A DNA stretch of 64,000 nucleotides, from contig NZ_FNYE01000004.1 in assembly GCF_900108945.1 (NCBI RefSeq), positions 62,001-126,000 on the forward strand. Reading direction: 5' to 3'. A program made the translations under genes and the position numbers. Numbering within the stretch: the first letter of the stretch is position 1; each line of letters begins with the position of its first letter. This document shows positions 6,947 to 15,402 of this stretch, one piece after another. The stretch is from Paraburkholderia diazotrophica (GTDB lineage: Bacteria; Pseudomonadota; Gammaproteobacteria; Burkholderiales; Burkholderiaceae). The notes under the pieces were generated by a model. The model had not been told where the DNA came from and searched no databases. It saw only the letters and a program-made list of their open reading frames with translations.

Positions 6947-9556
6947 TCACGCGTCGCGCAGCGATTGCAGCGCGGGCCGCATCAGCACATGACGCAAGCT
7001 GATCCAGCCGCCGACGGCCGCACATGCGACGCCCGCCGCGATGCCCGTCGGCAGCAGCCACGGATTGAATTCGATCGTGAAATCGAATACACGCATCGCG
7101 AGAATGAAACCGATCAGCTGCGAGCCGAGCGCGGCCATCAACCCCGACAGCGCGCCGACCACGACGAACTCCGCAATCTGCACCGCCCGCACCTGCCGGT
7201 GCGACGCGCCGAGCGCGCGCAGCAGCGCCGATTCTCGCATACGCTCGTCGCGCGTGCCCGCCAGCGCCGCGTACAACACCAGCACGCCCGCGATCAGCGT
7301 AAAGGCGAACAGGAACTGCACCGCGCCGATCACCTGGCCGATCACGCGCTGCACCTGCGCGAGGATCGGCGCCGTATCGATCGCGGTGAGATTCGGATAC
7401 TGGCCGACCAGCCCGTCGATCACCCTGTGCTGCTCGGGCGGCACATGGAAGCTCGTGATGAACGTCGCGGGATAGTCCTTCAACGCGGCGGGCGGCATCA
7501 CGACGAAAAAGTTGACCTTGAACGAACCCCAGTCGAGCTTGCGCACACTCGTCACGGGCGCCTCGATCTGCAGGCCCGTCACGTCGAAGCGCATCGTGTC
7601 GCCGACCTTCACGTTGAGCAGTTTCGCGAGTCCCTGCTCGATCGATATCTGCGGCTTCGACGCATTGCCGTACCACTCGCCCGACACAATCCGGTTGTCG
7701 TCGGGCAGCTGCGTCGTGTACGACAGATTGAACTCGCGATCGACGAGACGCCGCGCGTCCTCGCTCTTGTAGTCGTTCGGGTTGACGGGCTTGTTGTCGA
7801 TCGCGACCAGCCGGCCGCGCACCATCGGCGCCAGCTCGATGCCCGCAAAGCCGTGCGCGCCCAGATACTGCGTAACGGCATCGCGCTGGTCGGGCTGAAT
7901 GTCGATGATGAACTCGTTCGGCGCGTCGGGCGGCGTCGAGCGATGCCAGCCTTCGATCAGGTCGTTGCGCGTCATCGCGATCAGCAGCAGGCACATCAGG
8001 CCGATCGCGAGCGCCGTGATCTGCAGCGCGCTCGCGTTCGCGCGCCGCTCCAGCGACGCGAGCGCATAGCGCCAGCCGATGCCGATATGGAAGCGCTCGC
8101 TGCGCATGATGCGCGACAGGCTCCACAATGCGGCGCGCGCGATCAGCGCGAACACCAGGAGGCCGCCCGCGAAACCGCCCGCGACGATGCCGCCGAGCTT
8201 CAACTCGCCCGCCGCGAGAATCAGCAAGCCCGCGAACAGCGCGATGCCGAGCGCGTACGCGGCCCACGCGGTGCGCCCTTCGTCGCCCCATTCGCGGCGC
8301 AGCACGCGCACGGGCGGCACATGCGTGAGCGGCAACAGCGGCGGCAGCGCAAAGCCGATCAGCAGCACGAGACCGGCCGCGATGCCTTCGAGCGCGGGCC
8401 AGATGCTCGGATACGGCAGCGTCACGTCGATCAGGCTGCCGAGCCACCAGAAGAGCGCGAGATGCCCGCCGAAGCCGAGCACGACGCCCGCGATGCCGCC
8501 GAGCAAACCGAGCCCGGCGAATTCGAACACGAACAGCGCGCGCAAGGTCCGCTGGCTCGCGCCAAGACAGCGCATCGCCGCGCAGCTGTCGAGATGGCGC
8601 CGCATATAGCGATGCGCGGCCATCGCAATCGCGACGGCGGCGAGCAACGCAGTCAGCAGCGACACGAGCGTGAGAAAGTGGTTCGCGCGATCGAGCGTCT
8701 CGCGCACCTGCGGCTGGCCGTCCCGCAGCGACTCCAGCGCGACGCCGCGCATCTTGCCGTTGTCGACGCGCTCATGCGCCCACGTCGCAAACGACGCAAC
8801 GGGCTTGTCGCCGCCCGCCACCAGCAGCCGATACGTGACGCGGCTGCCGTAGCCGAGCAGTCCCGTCGACGCGAGATCGTCGGCACGCATCATCAGGCGC
8901 GGCGAAAAATTGACGAACGCGAAGCCGCGGTCCAGTTCGCGCGTGATCAGCGCGCCGATCGTGAAGTCGCGTCCGCCCACCTTGACCTTGTCGCCGATAT
9001 GCACCCTCAGCGCGTCGAGCAGTTGCTGATCGACCCATACGTCGCCGGGCGGCGGAATGCCGCGCACTTCGCGGTCGGGCGCGCCGGGCGCGAGCGCGAT
9101 CCGCAACGCGCCGCGCAGCGGATAGCCCGGCGACACGGCCTTCACCGCCGCGAGCCGCGAAACGGGCTGCGCCGCCGTCGAATTGACCATGCTGGGGAAG
9201 ATGGCCGTCGTCGCCGTCTCGAGGCCGAGCGTTTTGGCCTGCTGCGCGAACTGCGCATCGACGGGATGATCGGCGCGGACCACGAAGTCGGCGGCGATCA
9301 TGCGCCGCGCGTCGCGTTCGAGCCCTTGATGCAGACGGTCCGCGAGAAAACCCACGCTCGACAGCGCCGCGACGGCCAGCACGAGCGCGAACAGCAGCAT
9401 CGTCAGCTCGCCCGCGCGCCAGTCGCGCGCCGTCATGCGCAACGACTGATGCAGCAGATGACCCAGCGACAGCCGGTGCGCGGATGCAGGCCGCGTGGGG
9501 TGTTCAGGCGGAAGCTCGGGGGGAGCCTGAGTGGTGACGCGTTCGGCTTCGCTCAA
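6947..9556 (-). CDS. FtsX-type ABC transporter permease (two-repeat, YbbP-like)
   Basis: An 869-residue membrane protein made of two FtsX-like units. Each has a long periplasmic loop (MacB-PCD style) and clusters of membrane helices: one N-terminal (LTMLLFALVLAVAALSSVG), three or four near residues 300-480, and a final set ending in AGVACAAVGGWISLRHVL. It resembles E. coli YbbP, which works with the ATPase YbbA, but no ATPase gene is visible here. The start is chosen as TTG 9556: its TTGA overlaps the stop of the DUF4126 gene and a strong GAGGAG sits 9 nt before it. Upstream GTG or ATG codons (9583, 9631) are in frame but lie inside the neighbouring gene. Confidence 0.85.
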   Translation of the reverse strand: MSEAERVTTQAPPELPPEHPTRPASAHRLSLGHLLHQSLRMTARDWRAGELTMLLFALVLAVAALSSVGFLADRLHQGLERDARRMIAADFVVRADHPVDAQFAQQAKTLGLETATTAIFPSMVNSTAAQPVSRLAAVKAVSPGYPLRGALRIALAPGAPDREVRGIPPPGDVWVDQQLLDALRVHIGDKVKVGGRDFTIGALITRELDRGFAFVNFSPRLMMRADDLASTGLLGYGSRVTYRLLVAGGDKPVASFATWAHERVDNGKMRGVALESLRDGQPQVRETLDRANHFLTLVSLLTALLAAVAIAMAAHRYMRRHLDSCAAMRCLGASQRTLRALFVFEFAGLGLLGGIAGVVLGFGGHLALFWWLGSLIDVTLPYPSIWPALEGIAAGLVLLIGFALPPLLPLTHVPPVRVLRREWGDEGRTAWAAYALGIALFAGLLILAAGELKLGGIVAGGFAGGLLVFALIARAALWSLSRIMRSERFHIGIGWRYALASLERRANASALQITALAIGLMCLLLIAMTRNDLIEGWHRSTPPDAPNEFIIDIQPDQRDAVTQYLGAHGFAGIELAPMVRGRLVAIDNKPVNPNDYKSEDARRLVDREFNLSYTTQLPDDNRIVSGEWYGNASKPQISIEQGLAKLLNVKVGDTMRFDVTGLQIEAPVTSVRKLDWGSFKVNFFVVMPPAALKDYPATFITSFHVPPEQHRVIDGLVGQYPNLTAIDTAPILAQVQRVIGQVIGAVQFLFAFTLIAGVLVLYAALAGTRDERMRESALLRALGASHRQVRAVQIAEFVVVGALSGLMAALGSQLIGFILAMRVFDFTIEFNPWLLPTGIAAGVACAAVGGWISLRHVLMRPALQSLRDA

Positions 9557-10164
9557 TCGTGTCGGCTCCTCGCGAGTCGCGACACCATGTGCGTCGCCAT
9601 GCCGCGAAAGCCGCCCTGCACGCCGCGCCACAGACGCGGCAGCGCCCAGCTCGCGAGCACCAGAAAGCCCACGAGCAGCACGAGGAACAGCACGGGGACG
9701 AACAGCGCGAGCAACAGGCCGCCGAACACGAGCCCGTCCTCGGCCGCCGACGTCACGACATTCGACACCGGCTCCGGCGACAGATTGATCAGCGCGCGCG
9801 TGCCCGCCTTAGTGAGATGCGACGCGCCCGCGAGCGTGCCGCCCGCCAGCGCGGCGATCGTCATCAGCGACGGATCGGCGTGGCCGAGTGCGCCGACGGC
9901 CAGCACGGCGCCCGCCGGAATGCGGATGAACGTATGGATCGCGTCCCACAGAGAATCGAGCGCGGGAATCTTGTCGGCGAGAAATTCAGCGATGGTCAAG
10001 ACGGCCGCCGCGCCGATCACCCACGGCGACTGCAGCACGGACAGCGTATCGGGCAGATGGATGATGCCGGCGCGTCCGAAGACGCCCGCGATCAGCACGG
10101 TCAGGTACAGACGCAAGCCGCTGCCCCACGACAGCCCCGCCGCAAGCGAAAGAGGTTCAAGCAT
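9553..10164 (-). CDS. DUF4126 domain-containing membrane protein
   Basis: A 203-residue hydrophobic protein starting MLEPLSLAAGLSWGSGLRLY, the characteristic opening of DUF4126 proteins (one motif in the helical hairpin near residues 9-17). At least four membrane helices are seen, with HLPDTLSVLQSPW between the first two and SHLTKAGTRALINLSPEPVSN in a loop. Function is unknown. Its stop overlaps the TTG start of the permease by two bases, so the pair is coupled and the two membrane proteins may work together. Confidence 0.85.
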   Translation of the reverse strand: MLEPLSLAAGLSWGSGLRLYLTVLIAGVFGRAGIIHLPDTLSVLQSPWVIGAAAVLTIAEFLADKIPALDSLWDAIHTFIRIPAGAVLAVGALGHADPSLMTIAALAGGTLAGASHLTKAGTRALINLSPEPVSNVVTSAAEDGLVFGGLLLALFVPVLFLVLLVGFLVLASWALPRLWRGVQGGFRGMATHMVSRLARSRHD

Positions 10165-10307
10165 GGCCGCCTCCGAGGCGCGCGTCGCGTGCCGTCAGTT
10201 CCGGCAGCCTGCGCTCGGGACAGGAAGCCAGGGGGCTCCGCCGTGCCGAAGCCGCCGGATCCGCGCATCAAGGCCGCGCGGAGCAATTTCAGGATGATTT
10301 CCGTCTC

Positions 10308-10313
10308 ATTATA
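10308..10313 (-). promoter_or_regulatory. Candidate -10 box for the DUF4126-permease operon
   Basis: On the minus strand this reads TATAAT, about 145 nt before the DUF4126 start. A TTGACG lies only 4 nt upstream of it, too close to be its -35 box, and no better -35 is seen. The rest of the 10165-10437 spacer shows no ORF. Confidence 0.4.
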
Positions 10314-10437
10314 GCCACGTCAATTCGACGGCCGCTGGGCTTAGCGGGCATTTGTGGCATGTTTGCGGCACTTTTTGAACGGGTGTGCCGACGCCGGGTG
10401 GACGAAGGTCGGCAACGGGCCGGAGATCGGCCGGCGC

Positions 10438-10758
10438 TCAGTGGCCCGAGGAGAGCTTGAGTCCGATCAGTCCGACGACGATCAGCACCGCGCTGCCGAC
10501 GCGCGCGGCCGTCACGGCCTCGCCCATCATCACGATGCCGAAAATGAATGCGCCGACGGCGCCGATGCCCGTCCAGACGGCGTAAGCGGTCCCGAGCGGC
10601 AACTGGCGCATGGCCATCGCGAGCAGCGCGAAGCTGCCGAGCGCCGTCACGATGGTGAACACCGACGGCCAGAAACGGGTGAAACCTTCGGATGACTTGA
10701 GACCGGCCGCCCACGCGACTTCCAGCAGACCGGCGATAAAGAGAAGAACCCAGGACAC
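10438..10758 (-). CDS. sugE: SMR-family guanidinium exporter (Gdx/SugE)
   Basis: A 106-residue, four-helix small multidrug resistance protein. It starts at a GTG with GGAG 8 nt upstream. The first helix holds the essential Glu ([16 protein letters not shown]) and the second half shows [16 protein letters not shown], the signature of the SugE/Gdx branch rather than EmrE. Members work as antiparallel dimers in the inner membrane and export guanidinium in exchange for protons. The guanidine-II riboswitch directly upstream strongly supports this substrate. Confidence 0.93.
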   Translation of the reverse strand: MSWVLLFIAGLLEVAWAAGLKSSEGFTRFWPSVFTIVTALGSFALLAMAMRQLPLGTAYAVWTGIGAVGAFIFGIVMMGEAVTAARVGSAVLIVVGLIGLKLSSGH

Positions 10759-10779
10759 GAGACGAACTCCAGTGTGAGT

Positions 10780-10823
10780 GGGGCCGTCCCCGTTGAAAGC
10801 GGATGCAGCAAGGTCGTCCTTGC
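10780..10823 (-). ncRNA. Guanidine-II riboswitch (mini-ykkC RNA) in the sugE leader
   Basis: Read on the minus strand, two perfect hairpins stand in series. The first is GCAAGG-ACGA-CCTTGC (10808-10823) and the second GGGG-ACGG-CCCC (10780-10791), separated by 16 nt. Both have the GG-ACGR-CC core that defines mini-ykkC, where the two ACGR loops pair and bind guanidinium. The sugE ribosome site (GGAG, 10767-10770) begins 9 nt after the second hairpin, so control of translation is the expected mode, with export switched on by guanidine. Confidence 0.88.
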
Positions 10824-10831
10824 CGGGCGCA

Positions 10832-10840
10832 ATTATATCA
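10832..10840 (-). promoter_or_regulatory. Extended -10 promoter of sugE
   Basis: The minus strand reads TGATATAAT, an extended -10 element with a perfect TATAAT. The expected start of transcription, about 7 nt on, falls just before the first riboswitch hairpin at 10823, which is where a leader RNA should begin. No clear -35 is present, as is common with extended -10 promoters. Confidence 0.6.
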
Positions 10841-10897
10841 AGACAGGCACCATTTCGCCGTTTGCCATACGCCGACGAATATAGCGACGCAGCCGTT

Positions 10898-11596
10898 TCA
10901 GACGACGCCGACGAGCCGATAGCCGACGCCCGTCTCCGTCACGATGTGCTCGGGCTGCGCGGGATCGTGTTCGAGCTTCTGCCGCAGATGCGCCATGTAG
11001 ATGCGCAGATAGTGATGGCTTTCGACATGCGACGGCCCCCACACGTCGCGCAGCAGTTGCCGGTGCGTCAGCACGCGGCCCGCGTGGCGCACGAGCGTCG
11101 CGAGCAGCCGGTATTCGAGCGGCGTCAGATGCACGGGTTCGCCGTCGCGCGAGACCTGGCGCAGCCCGAGATCGACAGTCACGCCGCCGAAATGCACCTG
11201 TGGCGTTTCGTTCGCGCCGCCCTGGTTGCGCCGGCGCAGATGCGCGCGAATCCGCGCGAGCAGTTCGGAGACGCCGAACGGCTTGGTCAGATAGTCGTCG
11301 GCGCCCGCGTCGAGCGCGGCCACCTTCTCGCTTTCCTGGGCGCGCGCCGACAGCACGATCACGGGCAACTCGCTCCAGCCGCGCAGTTCGCGAATCACGT
11401 CGAGGCCGTCGGTGTCGGGCAGGCCGAGATCGACGATCAAGAGATCGGGCTTGCGCGTGGCTGCTTCGATCAGCCCCAGCTTGCCCGTCGGCGCGTCGTG
11501 CACGACGATGCCCTCGCCTTCCAGCGACGCGCGCACGAAGCGGCGGATCTGCTGCTCGTCCTCGATCAGTACGACGGTGATGCTCGGGTCACTCAT
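10898..11596 (-). CDS. kdpE: Potassium-responsive response regulator KdpE
   Basis: A 232-residue OmpR-type regulator. The receiver domain has the acidic pair in LIEDEQQ, the phosphoacceptor Asp56 in [12 protein letters not shown], and the Lys in LTKPFG. The C-terminal winged helix has [17 protein letters not shown] and [15 protein letters not shown], matching KdpE closely. It is phosphorylated by KdpD and activates kdpFABC at low potassium. Its start overlaps the kdpD stop (ATGA). In this genome the pair is separated from kdpFABC by a large inverted-arm element. Confidence 0.95.
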   Translation of the reverse strand: MSDPSITVVLIEDEQQIRRFVRASLEGEGIVVHDAPTGKLGLIEAATRKPDLLIVDLGLPDTDGLDVIRELRGWSELPVIVLSARAQESEKVAALDAGADDYLTKPFGVSELLARIRAHLRRRNQGGANETPQVHFGGVTVDLGLRQVSRDGEPVHLTPLEYRLLATLVRHAGRVLTHRQLLRDVWGPSHVESHHYLRIYMAHLRQKLEHDPAQPEHIVTETGVGYRLVGVV

Positions 11597-14499
11597 GAAT
11601 GGGTATGCGGGTGTGTGTCGGCTTGTTGTCGATTAGGCGGTTCCGGCGATTCCGTCGCTTTTTGCGTGTCGGACGCGTGTGTTTCACCGGGCACAGCATC
11701 GGCGGCTTCGGCCGGCTCCGGCAGTGCGGATGCCGCATCGTCGGGTCCGGGCGGCGGCGTCTCGACGGGCAGCGTGAACCAGAAGCGCGCGCCTTCGACG
11801 CGTCCGTCCGCCGCGACGCGGTTGGCCGCGCCGATTCTACCCCCATGCGCCTCCGCGATCGCGCGGCAGATCGCGAGCCCGAGGCCGATGCCCGGCTTCG
11901 CCGATTCCTTCTCGCCGCGCGTGAACTTCTCGAAGATGCGCGTTTCCATGCCGGGCGGCAGACCCGGGCCCCTATCGTCGACGGTCACGCGCACGAACGG
12001 CTTGCCGTTCTCGTCGATGCGCTGCGCGCCGATTACGAGCGGCGTATCGGGCGGCACATACTTCGCCGCGTTCTCGAACAGATTCGCGAAGAGGCGCTCC
12101 ATCAACACGGCGTCGATCTGCAGCAGCGGCAGATCAACGGGCAGCGCGACCTGAACCGGATGCCGCGCGAGCGTGCGCTTGCAGTCGCGCAGCGCCGAGC
12201 CGACCGTCTCTTCGAGCAGCGACCATTGCCGGTTCAGCTTCAGGCTGCCCGCCTGCAGACGCGCCATGTCGAGCAGGTTCGTGACGATGCCCGTCATGCG
12301 CAGCGCCTCTTCGTGGATCGCGTCGACGAGCTCTCGCTGAGCGTCGTCCTGGTCGGCGCGCTGCGCGGCGAGCATCGACGAAAAGCCGACGATGGCCGTG
12401 AGCGGCGTGCGCAGATCGTGCGAAATCGCCGAGAGCAGCGAGTTGCGCAGCCGCTCCGACTCCATGCTGACGAGCGCATCGCGCGCGATATCGACGTAAT
12501 GCACGCGCTCGAGCGCCAGCGCGATCTGCGCAGCGAACGCGTCGAGCATGCGCTGCTGCTCGGGCACGTCGAGCTCGCGCGCGTCCTGCGTCGCGACGGC
12601 GAGCACGCCGCGCGTGCGCATCGGCGCGCGCAGCGGCAGATAGAGCGCCTTCGCGGCAGGCAGCGTATCGGTGCCGTGGCCCGCCGGCTTCTGCTGGTCG
12701 TAGACCCACTGGCCCACGTCGACGTCGAGCGAAGCGGCATCGAGCATGATGCTCACGTCGGGATCGTCGACTTTCTGCTTCACCTGATCGGCGCTATCGG
12801 GCAAGAGCACCGCGACGCGCGCGCGGAACACCTCGCTCACGTGCCGGCTGCCGATGCCGACGATCTGCTCCGTCGTCAGCGCGGCCGCCAGTTCGCGCGC
12901 CATCGCGTACATCGCGCTCGTGCGCTGCTCGCGCCGGCGCGCGACGCTCGCTTCGCGCCGCAACGTCGACGTCAGATGGCCGATGACGAGCGACGTCAGC
13001 AGCATGCCGAAGAATGTCAGCAGGTATTGCGTATCGCTGACGGAGAACGACATGCGCGGCGGCACGAAGAAGAAATCGAACGCCGCGACGGAAAGGAACG
13101 ACAGCATCACGCCCGGTCCGCGGCCGAGCTTCACCGCCGCGAAGATCACGCCGAGCAGGTACAGCATCACGAGATTGGCGAGATCGATGCGATCGATCAG
13201 CTGGCTCGCGACCAGCGTCACGCCCGCGCAGATCGCGAGCGCCCATGCGTAGCTGCGCGGCGGCGAGTGGCGGTCGCGCGCGACGCTCAACGCTTCGCGC
13301 CACGCGCGCACTTCTTCGTCGGCGCGGCGGTCGCGCGTCAAACCCTGCGTCCGTTCCGCTTCATCGCTGCTCGCGCGGATCAGCGTGAGGTCGAGATCGC
13401 TCGCGCGTTCCGCGAGACGCTCGCCGAACGGCCGGCGCAGCCAGCGCGCGAAGCCCATCGCTGCCGAGCCGCCCGCGACCAGCTTCGACACGTTGCGCAC
13501 GCGCGCATAGCCGATCAGCGTCGAGACGGCATCCGCACCCGCGAGCGTGGCCGTTTCCGCGCCGAGTTCGGCGGCGAGCTTCAGCGCGTCGAGCGTGCGC
13601 TTGCGGTGCGCATCCGGGAGACGTTGAAGCTTCGGCGTCTCGACATAGACGGCGATCCAGTCGGCCTTCAGGCTCGCCGCGAGACGCGCTGCCGCGCGCA
13701 CCAGCAGCGGCGCTTCGGGGCCGGGACCGACGCACACCAGCAGACGTTCACGCGCCTGCCAGATGCGCTGGATCGAACGGTCCGCGCGATACTCGCGCAT
13801 CTGCGCATCGACGCGATCCGCGGTGCGCCGCAGCGCCAGTTCGCGCAGCGCGATCAGATTGCCCTTGCGAAAGAAGTTGCGCACCGCGCGCTCGGCTTGC
13901 TGCGGCATGTAGACCTTGCCATCGCGCATGCGGTCGAGCAGTTCTTCGGCGGGCAAGTCGACGAGCGTCACTTCGTCCGCGCGATCGAACACGCGATCGG
14001 GCACCGTCTCCCACACGCGGATGCCCGTGATCTGGCCGACGACGTCGTTGAGGCTTTCGAGGTGCTGGACGTTCACCGTCGTATAGACGTCGATGCCCGC
14101 GTCGAGCAGTTCGTACACGTCCTGCCAGCGCTTCGCATGACGCGCGCCCTGCACGTTCGAGTGCGCAAGTTCGTCGACGAGGATCAGTTGCGGCTTGCGT
14201 TCGAGCGCGGCATCGAGATCGAATTCGGCCAGCAGCCTGTTGCGGTATTCGATGCGGGCAAGCGGCAGGACGTCGAGGCCATCTAGCAGCGCCGCTGTTT
14301 CGCTGCGGCCATGCGTCTCCGCGATGCCGACGACGACATCGACGCCCTCTTCCTTGCGGCGGCGCGCGGCGAGCAGCATTGCATAGGTCTTGCCGACACC
14401 CGCCGACGCGCCGAAGAAAACCTTCAGCTTGCCGCGCTGGCGTTTTTCTTCTTCGCGCTGGAGTTTGTCGAGGAGTTCGTCGGGGTCGGGGCGGGGCAT
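11593..14499 (-). CDS. kdpD: Sensor histidine kinase KdpD
   Basis: A 968-residue sensor. Order of domains: KdpD N-terminal domain with Walker A FGASAGVGKT and VDELAHSNVQGARH (residues about 25-230); a universal-stress-like domain (about 250-370); four close membrane helices near 420-510; a GAF-like region; then the HisKA box AISHDLRTPLTAIVG with His at about 694 and an HATPase domain with N, G1 and G2 boxes (NLFENAAKY, DRGPGLP). It senses potassium and turgor at the inner membrane and phosphorylates KdpE. ATG 14499 (MPRPDPDELL) matches the E. coli start style; ATG 14538 is an in-frame alternative. The C terminus has a Pro/Ala/His-rich tail. Confidence 0.95.
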   Translation of the reverse strand: MPRPDPDELLDKLQREEEKRQRGKLKVFFGASAGVGKTYAMLLAARRRKEEGVDVVVGIAETHGRSETAALLDGLDVLPLARIEYRNRLLAEFDLDAALERKPQLILVDELAHSNVQGARHAKRWQDVYELLDAGIDVYTTVNVQHLESLNDVVGQITGIRVWETVPDRVFDRADEVTLVDLPAEELLDRMRDGKVYMPQQAERAVRNFFRKGNLIALRELALRRTADRVDAQMREYRADRSIQRIWQARERLLVCVGPGPEAPLLVRAAARLAASLKADWIAVYVETPKLQRLPDAHRKRTLDALKLAAELGAETATLAGADAVSTLIGYARVRNVSKLVAGGSAAMGFARWLRRPFGERLAERASDLDLTLIRASSDEAERTQGLTRDRRADEEVRAWREALSVARDRHSPPRSYAWALAICAGVTLVASQLIDRIDLANLVMLYLLGVIFAAVKLGRGPGVMLSFLSVAAFDFFFVPPRMSFSVSDTQYLLTFFGMLLTSLVIGHLTSTLRREASVARRREQRTSAMYAMARELAAALTTEQIVGIGSRHVSEVFRARVAVLLPDSADQVKQKVDDPDVSIMLDAASLDVDVGQWVYDQQKPAGHGTDTLPAAKALYLPLRAPMRTRGVLAVATQDARELDVPEQQRMLDAFAAQIALALERVHYVDIARDALVSMESERLRNSLLSAISHDLRTPLTAIVGFSSMLAAQRADQDDAQRELVDAIHEEALRMTGIVTNLLDMARLQAGSLKLNRQWSLLEETVGSALRDCKRTLARHPVQVALPVDLPLLQIDAVLMERLFANLFENAAKYVPPDTPLVIGAQRIDENGKPFVRVTVDDRGPGLPPGMETRIFEKFTRGEKESAKPGIGLGLAICRAIAEAHGGRIGAANRVAADGRVEGARFWFTLPVETPPPGPDDAASALPEPAEAADAVPGETHASDTQKATESPEPPNRQQADTHPHTHS

Positions 14500-14560
14500 A
14501 GCGTATCGGTTTGCACTGGCGTGCGGGTATGGTGACATGTTTTTTGTCTGCGACGCTGGT

Positions 14561-14700
14561 TGGTTTTTTTAGCGTGCCGCTGGCGTCCGCGTATGCGACT
14601 GTCTGCGATGCATTGGTTTTTTTAGCGTGCCGCTGGCATCCGCGATGCGACTGTCTGCGATGCATTGGTCTTTTTAGCGTGCCGCCGGCATCCGCAATGC
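14561..14700. repeat. Tandem repeats of about 52 bp at the kdpD-side edge of the inverted-arm element
   Basis: Two complete units (14561-14613 and 14614-14664) and a partial third (14665-14700) follow each other. Each begins TGGTTTTTTTAGCGTGCCGC, or nearly so, and ends near CTGTCTGCGATGCAT. A related unit in the opposite orientation lies at the far side of the element (about 15347-15398). The runs of T after a GC-rich stretch recur in every unit. Confidence 0.75.
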
Positions 14701-14834
14701 GCCTCGCGGCGCGGGCGTTGCCCCTGTGCGGGGCGGCACCTACTTTTCTTTGCCGCCGCAAAGAAAAGTAGGCAAAAGAAAGCGGGCTAACACCGCCAAT
14801 CCTTGACCTCTACCCACGGGCCCTCAACGTCCCC
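14688..14834. repeat. Left arm of a long inverted repeat
   Basis: This segment of about 147 bp is repeated in reverse orientation at 15177-15320 with only scattered differences. It runs from GCATCCGCAATGCGCC through GGGCGTTGCCCCTGTGCGGG, a self-complementary hairpin, AAAGCGGGCTAACACCGCC and CACGGGCCCTCAACGTCCCC. No coding frame is convincing. From general familiarity, sequences of this kind occur in many intergenic places in Paraburkholderia genomes; that recollection was not checked here. Confidence 0.85.
14739..14772. repeat. Perfect 15-bp stem-loop inside the left arm
   Basis: CCTACTTTTCTTTGC (14739-14753), loop CGCC, then GCAAAGAAAAGTAGG (14758-14772). The right arm has the equivalent hairpin at 15238-15269, with one G-T style mismatch. 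The stem is AT-rich at its base and GC-rich at its loop, so it is unlike a simple terminator. Confidence 0.85.
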
Positions 14835-15176
14835 ATAGTTCATGCGGCAGCATGCTATCTCATGCGCGTTGCCTGCGCCTTTATTCGATGCCTCACCCGC
14901 ACCGTGCACCTGCGTTCCGGCTCGCGACATCGAATACTCCGGCCCCTTTGCGGCAAACTGTGTGTAGGCAGTCGCACCGCACAGGACACCCTCGCTAAGC
15001 GATGCGGCTACAAGTGCAGGCGGCGTCCTGTACGCTACAGCAACCTCGTTCACTACCGACATGCGGCGCTAAAGCGTTCGATGCCCTTAGCTGTGCCATA
15101 TATGCGTGAAGCGGGTGAGGCGTTCAAGTAGCGCGTTGGCAACGAACACAAGCCAGCACACTGCCGTATGAAACTC
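14835..15176. other. Core between the inverted arms, no supported gene
   Basis: These 342 bp separate the two arms. Short open frames exist on both strands (for example 14862-15131 plus and 14787-15062 minus), but they have no ribosome sites, no recognisable domain and poor codon choice for this genome. No transposase or integrase is encoded. Base composition is visibly less GC-rich than the flanking genes. Confidence 0.6.
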
Positions 15177-15320
15177 GGGGACGTTGAGGGCCCGTGGGTA
15201 AAGGTCAAGCACTGGCGGTGTGAGCCCGCTTTCTTTGCTTACTTTCTTTGCGGCGGCAAAGAAAGTGAGTGCCGCCCCGCACAGGGGCAACGCCCGCGCC
15301 GCGAGGCGCATCGCGGATGC
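15177..15320. repeat. Right arm of the long inverted repeat
   Basis: The reverse complement of this segment matches 14688-14834, with scattered substitutions and small gaps around the internal hairpin. It begins GGGGACGTTGAGGGCCCGTG and ends GCATCGCGGATGC. It stops about 80 bp before the kdpC stop codon; the gap holds an inverted copy of the tandem unit seen on the other flank. Confidence 0.85.
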
Positions 15321-15402
15321 CCGCGATAAGGGCAAAGCAACGAACGCATCGCGGATGCCGGCGGCAAGCCACAAAACCAAAAAAGCCGTCGCAGACATCA
15401 AA

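Noticed and set aside
6584..10297. A 1237-codon open frame on the plus strand opposite the permease and DUF4126 genes
   Set aside because: The product is low-complexity Arg/Gln/Ala. It spans several well-supported minus-strand genes and has no ribosome site.
11599..14286. An 895-codon open frame antisense to kdpD
   Set aside because: A shadow of kdpD with Arg- and Asp-rich composition and no family resemblance.
14787..15131. Short ORFs in the core of the inverted-arm element
   Set aside because: No ribosome sites, no consistent codon preference and no motifs. One frame runs into the arm repeat, which is non-coding elsewhere in the element.
14688..15320. Insertion sequence with terminal inverted repeats
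   Set aside because: The arms are far longer than usual terminal repeats, the core is too short for a transposase, and no target duplication was recognised. A non-autonomous element remains possible and is reported as a finding.
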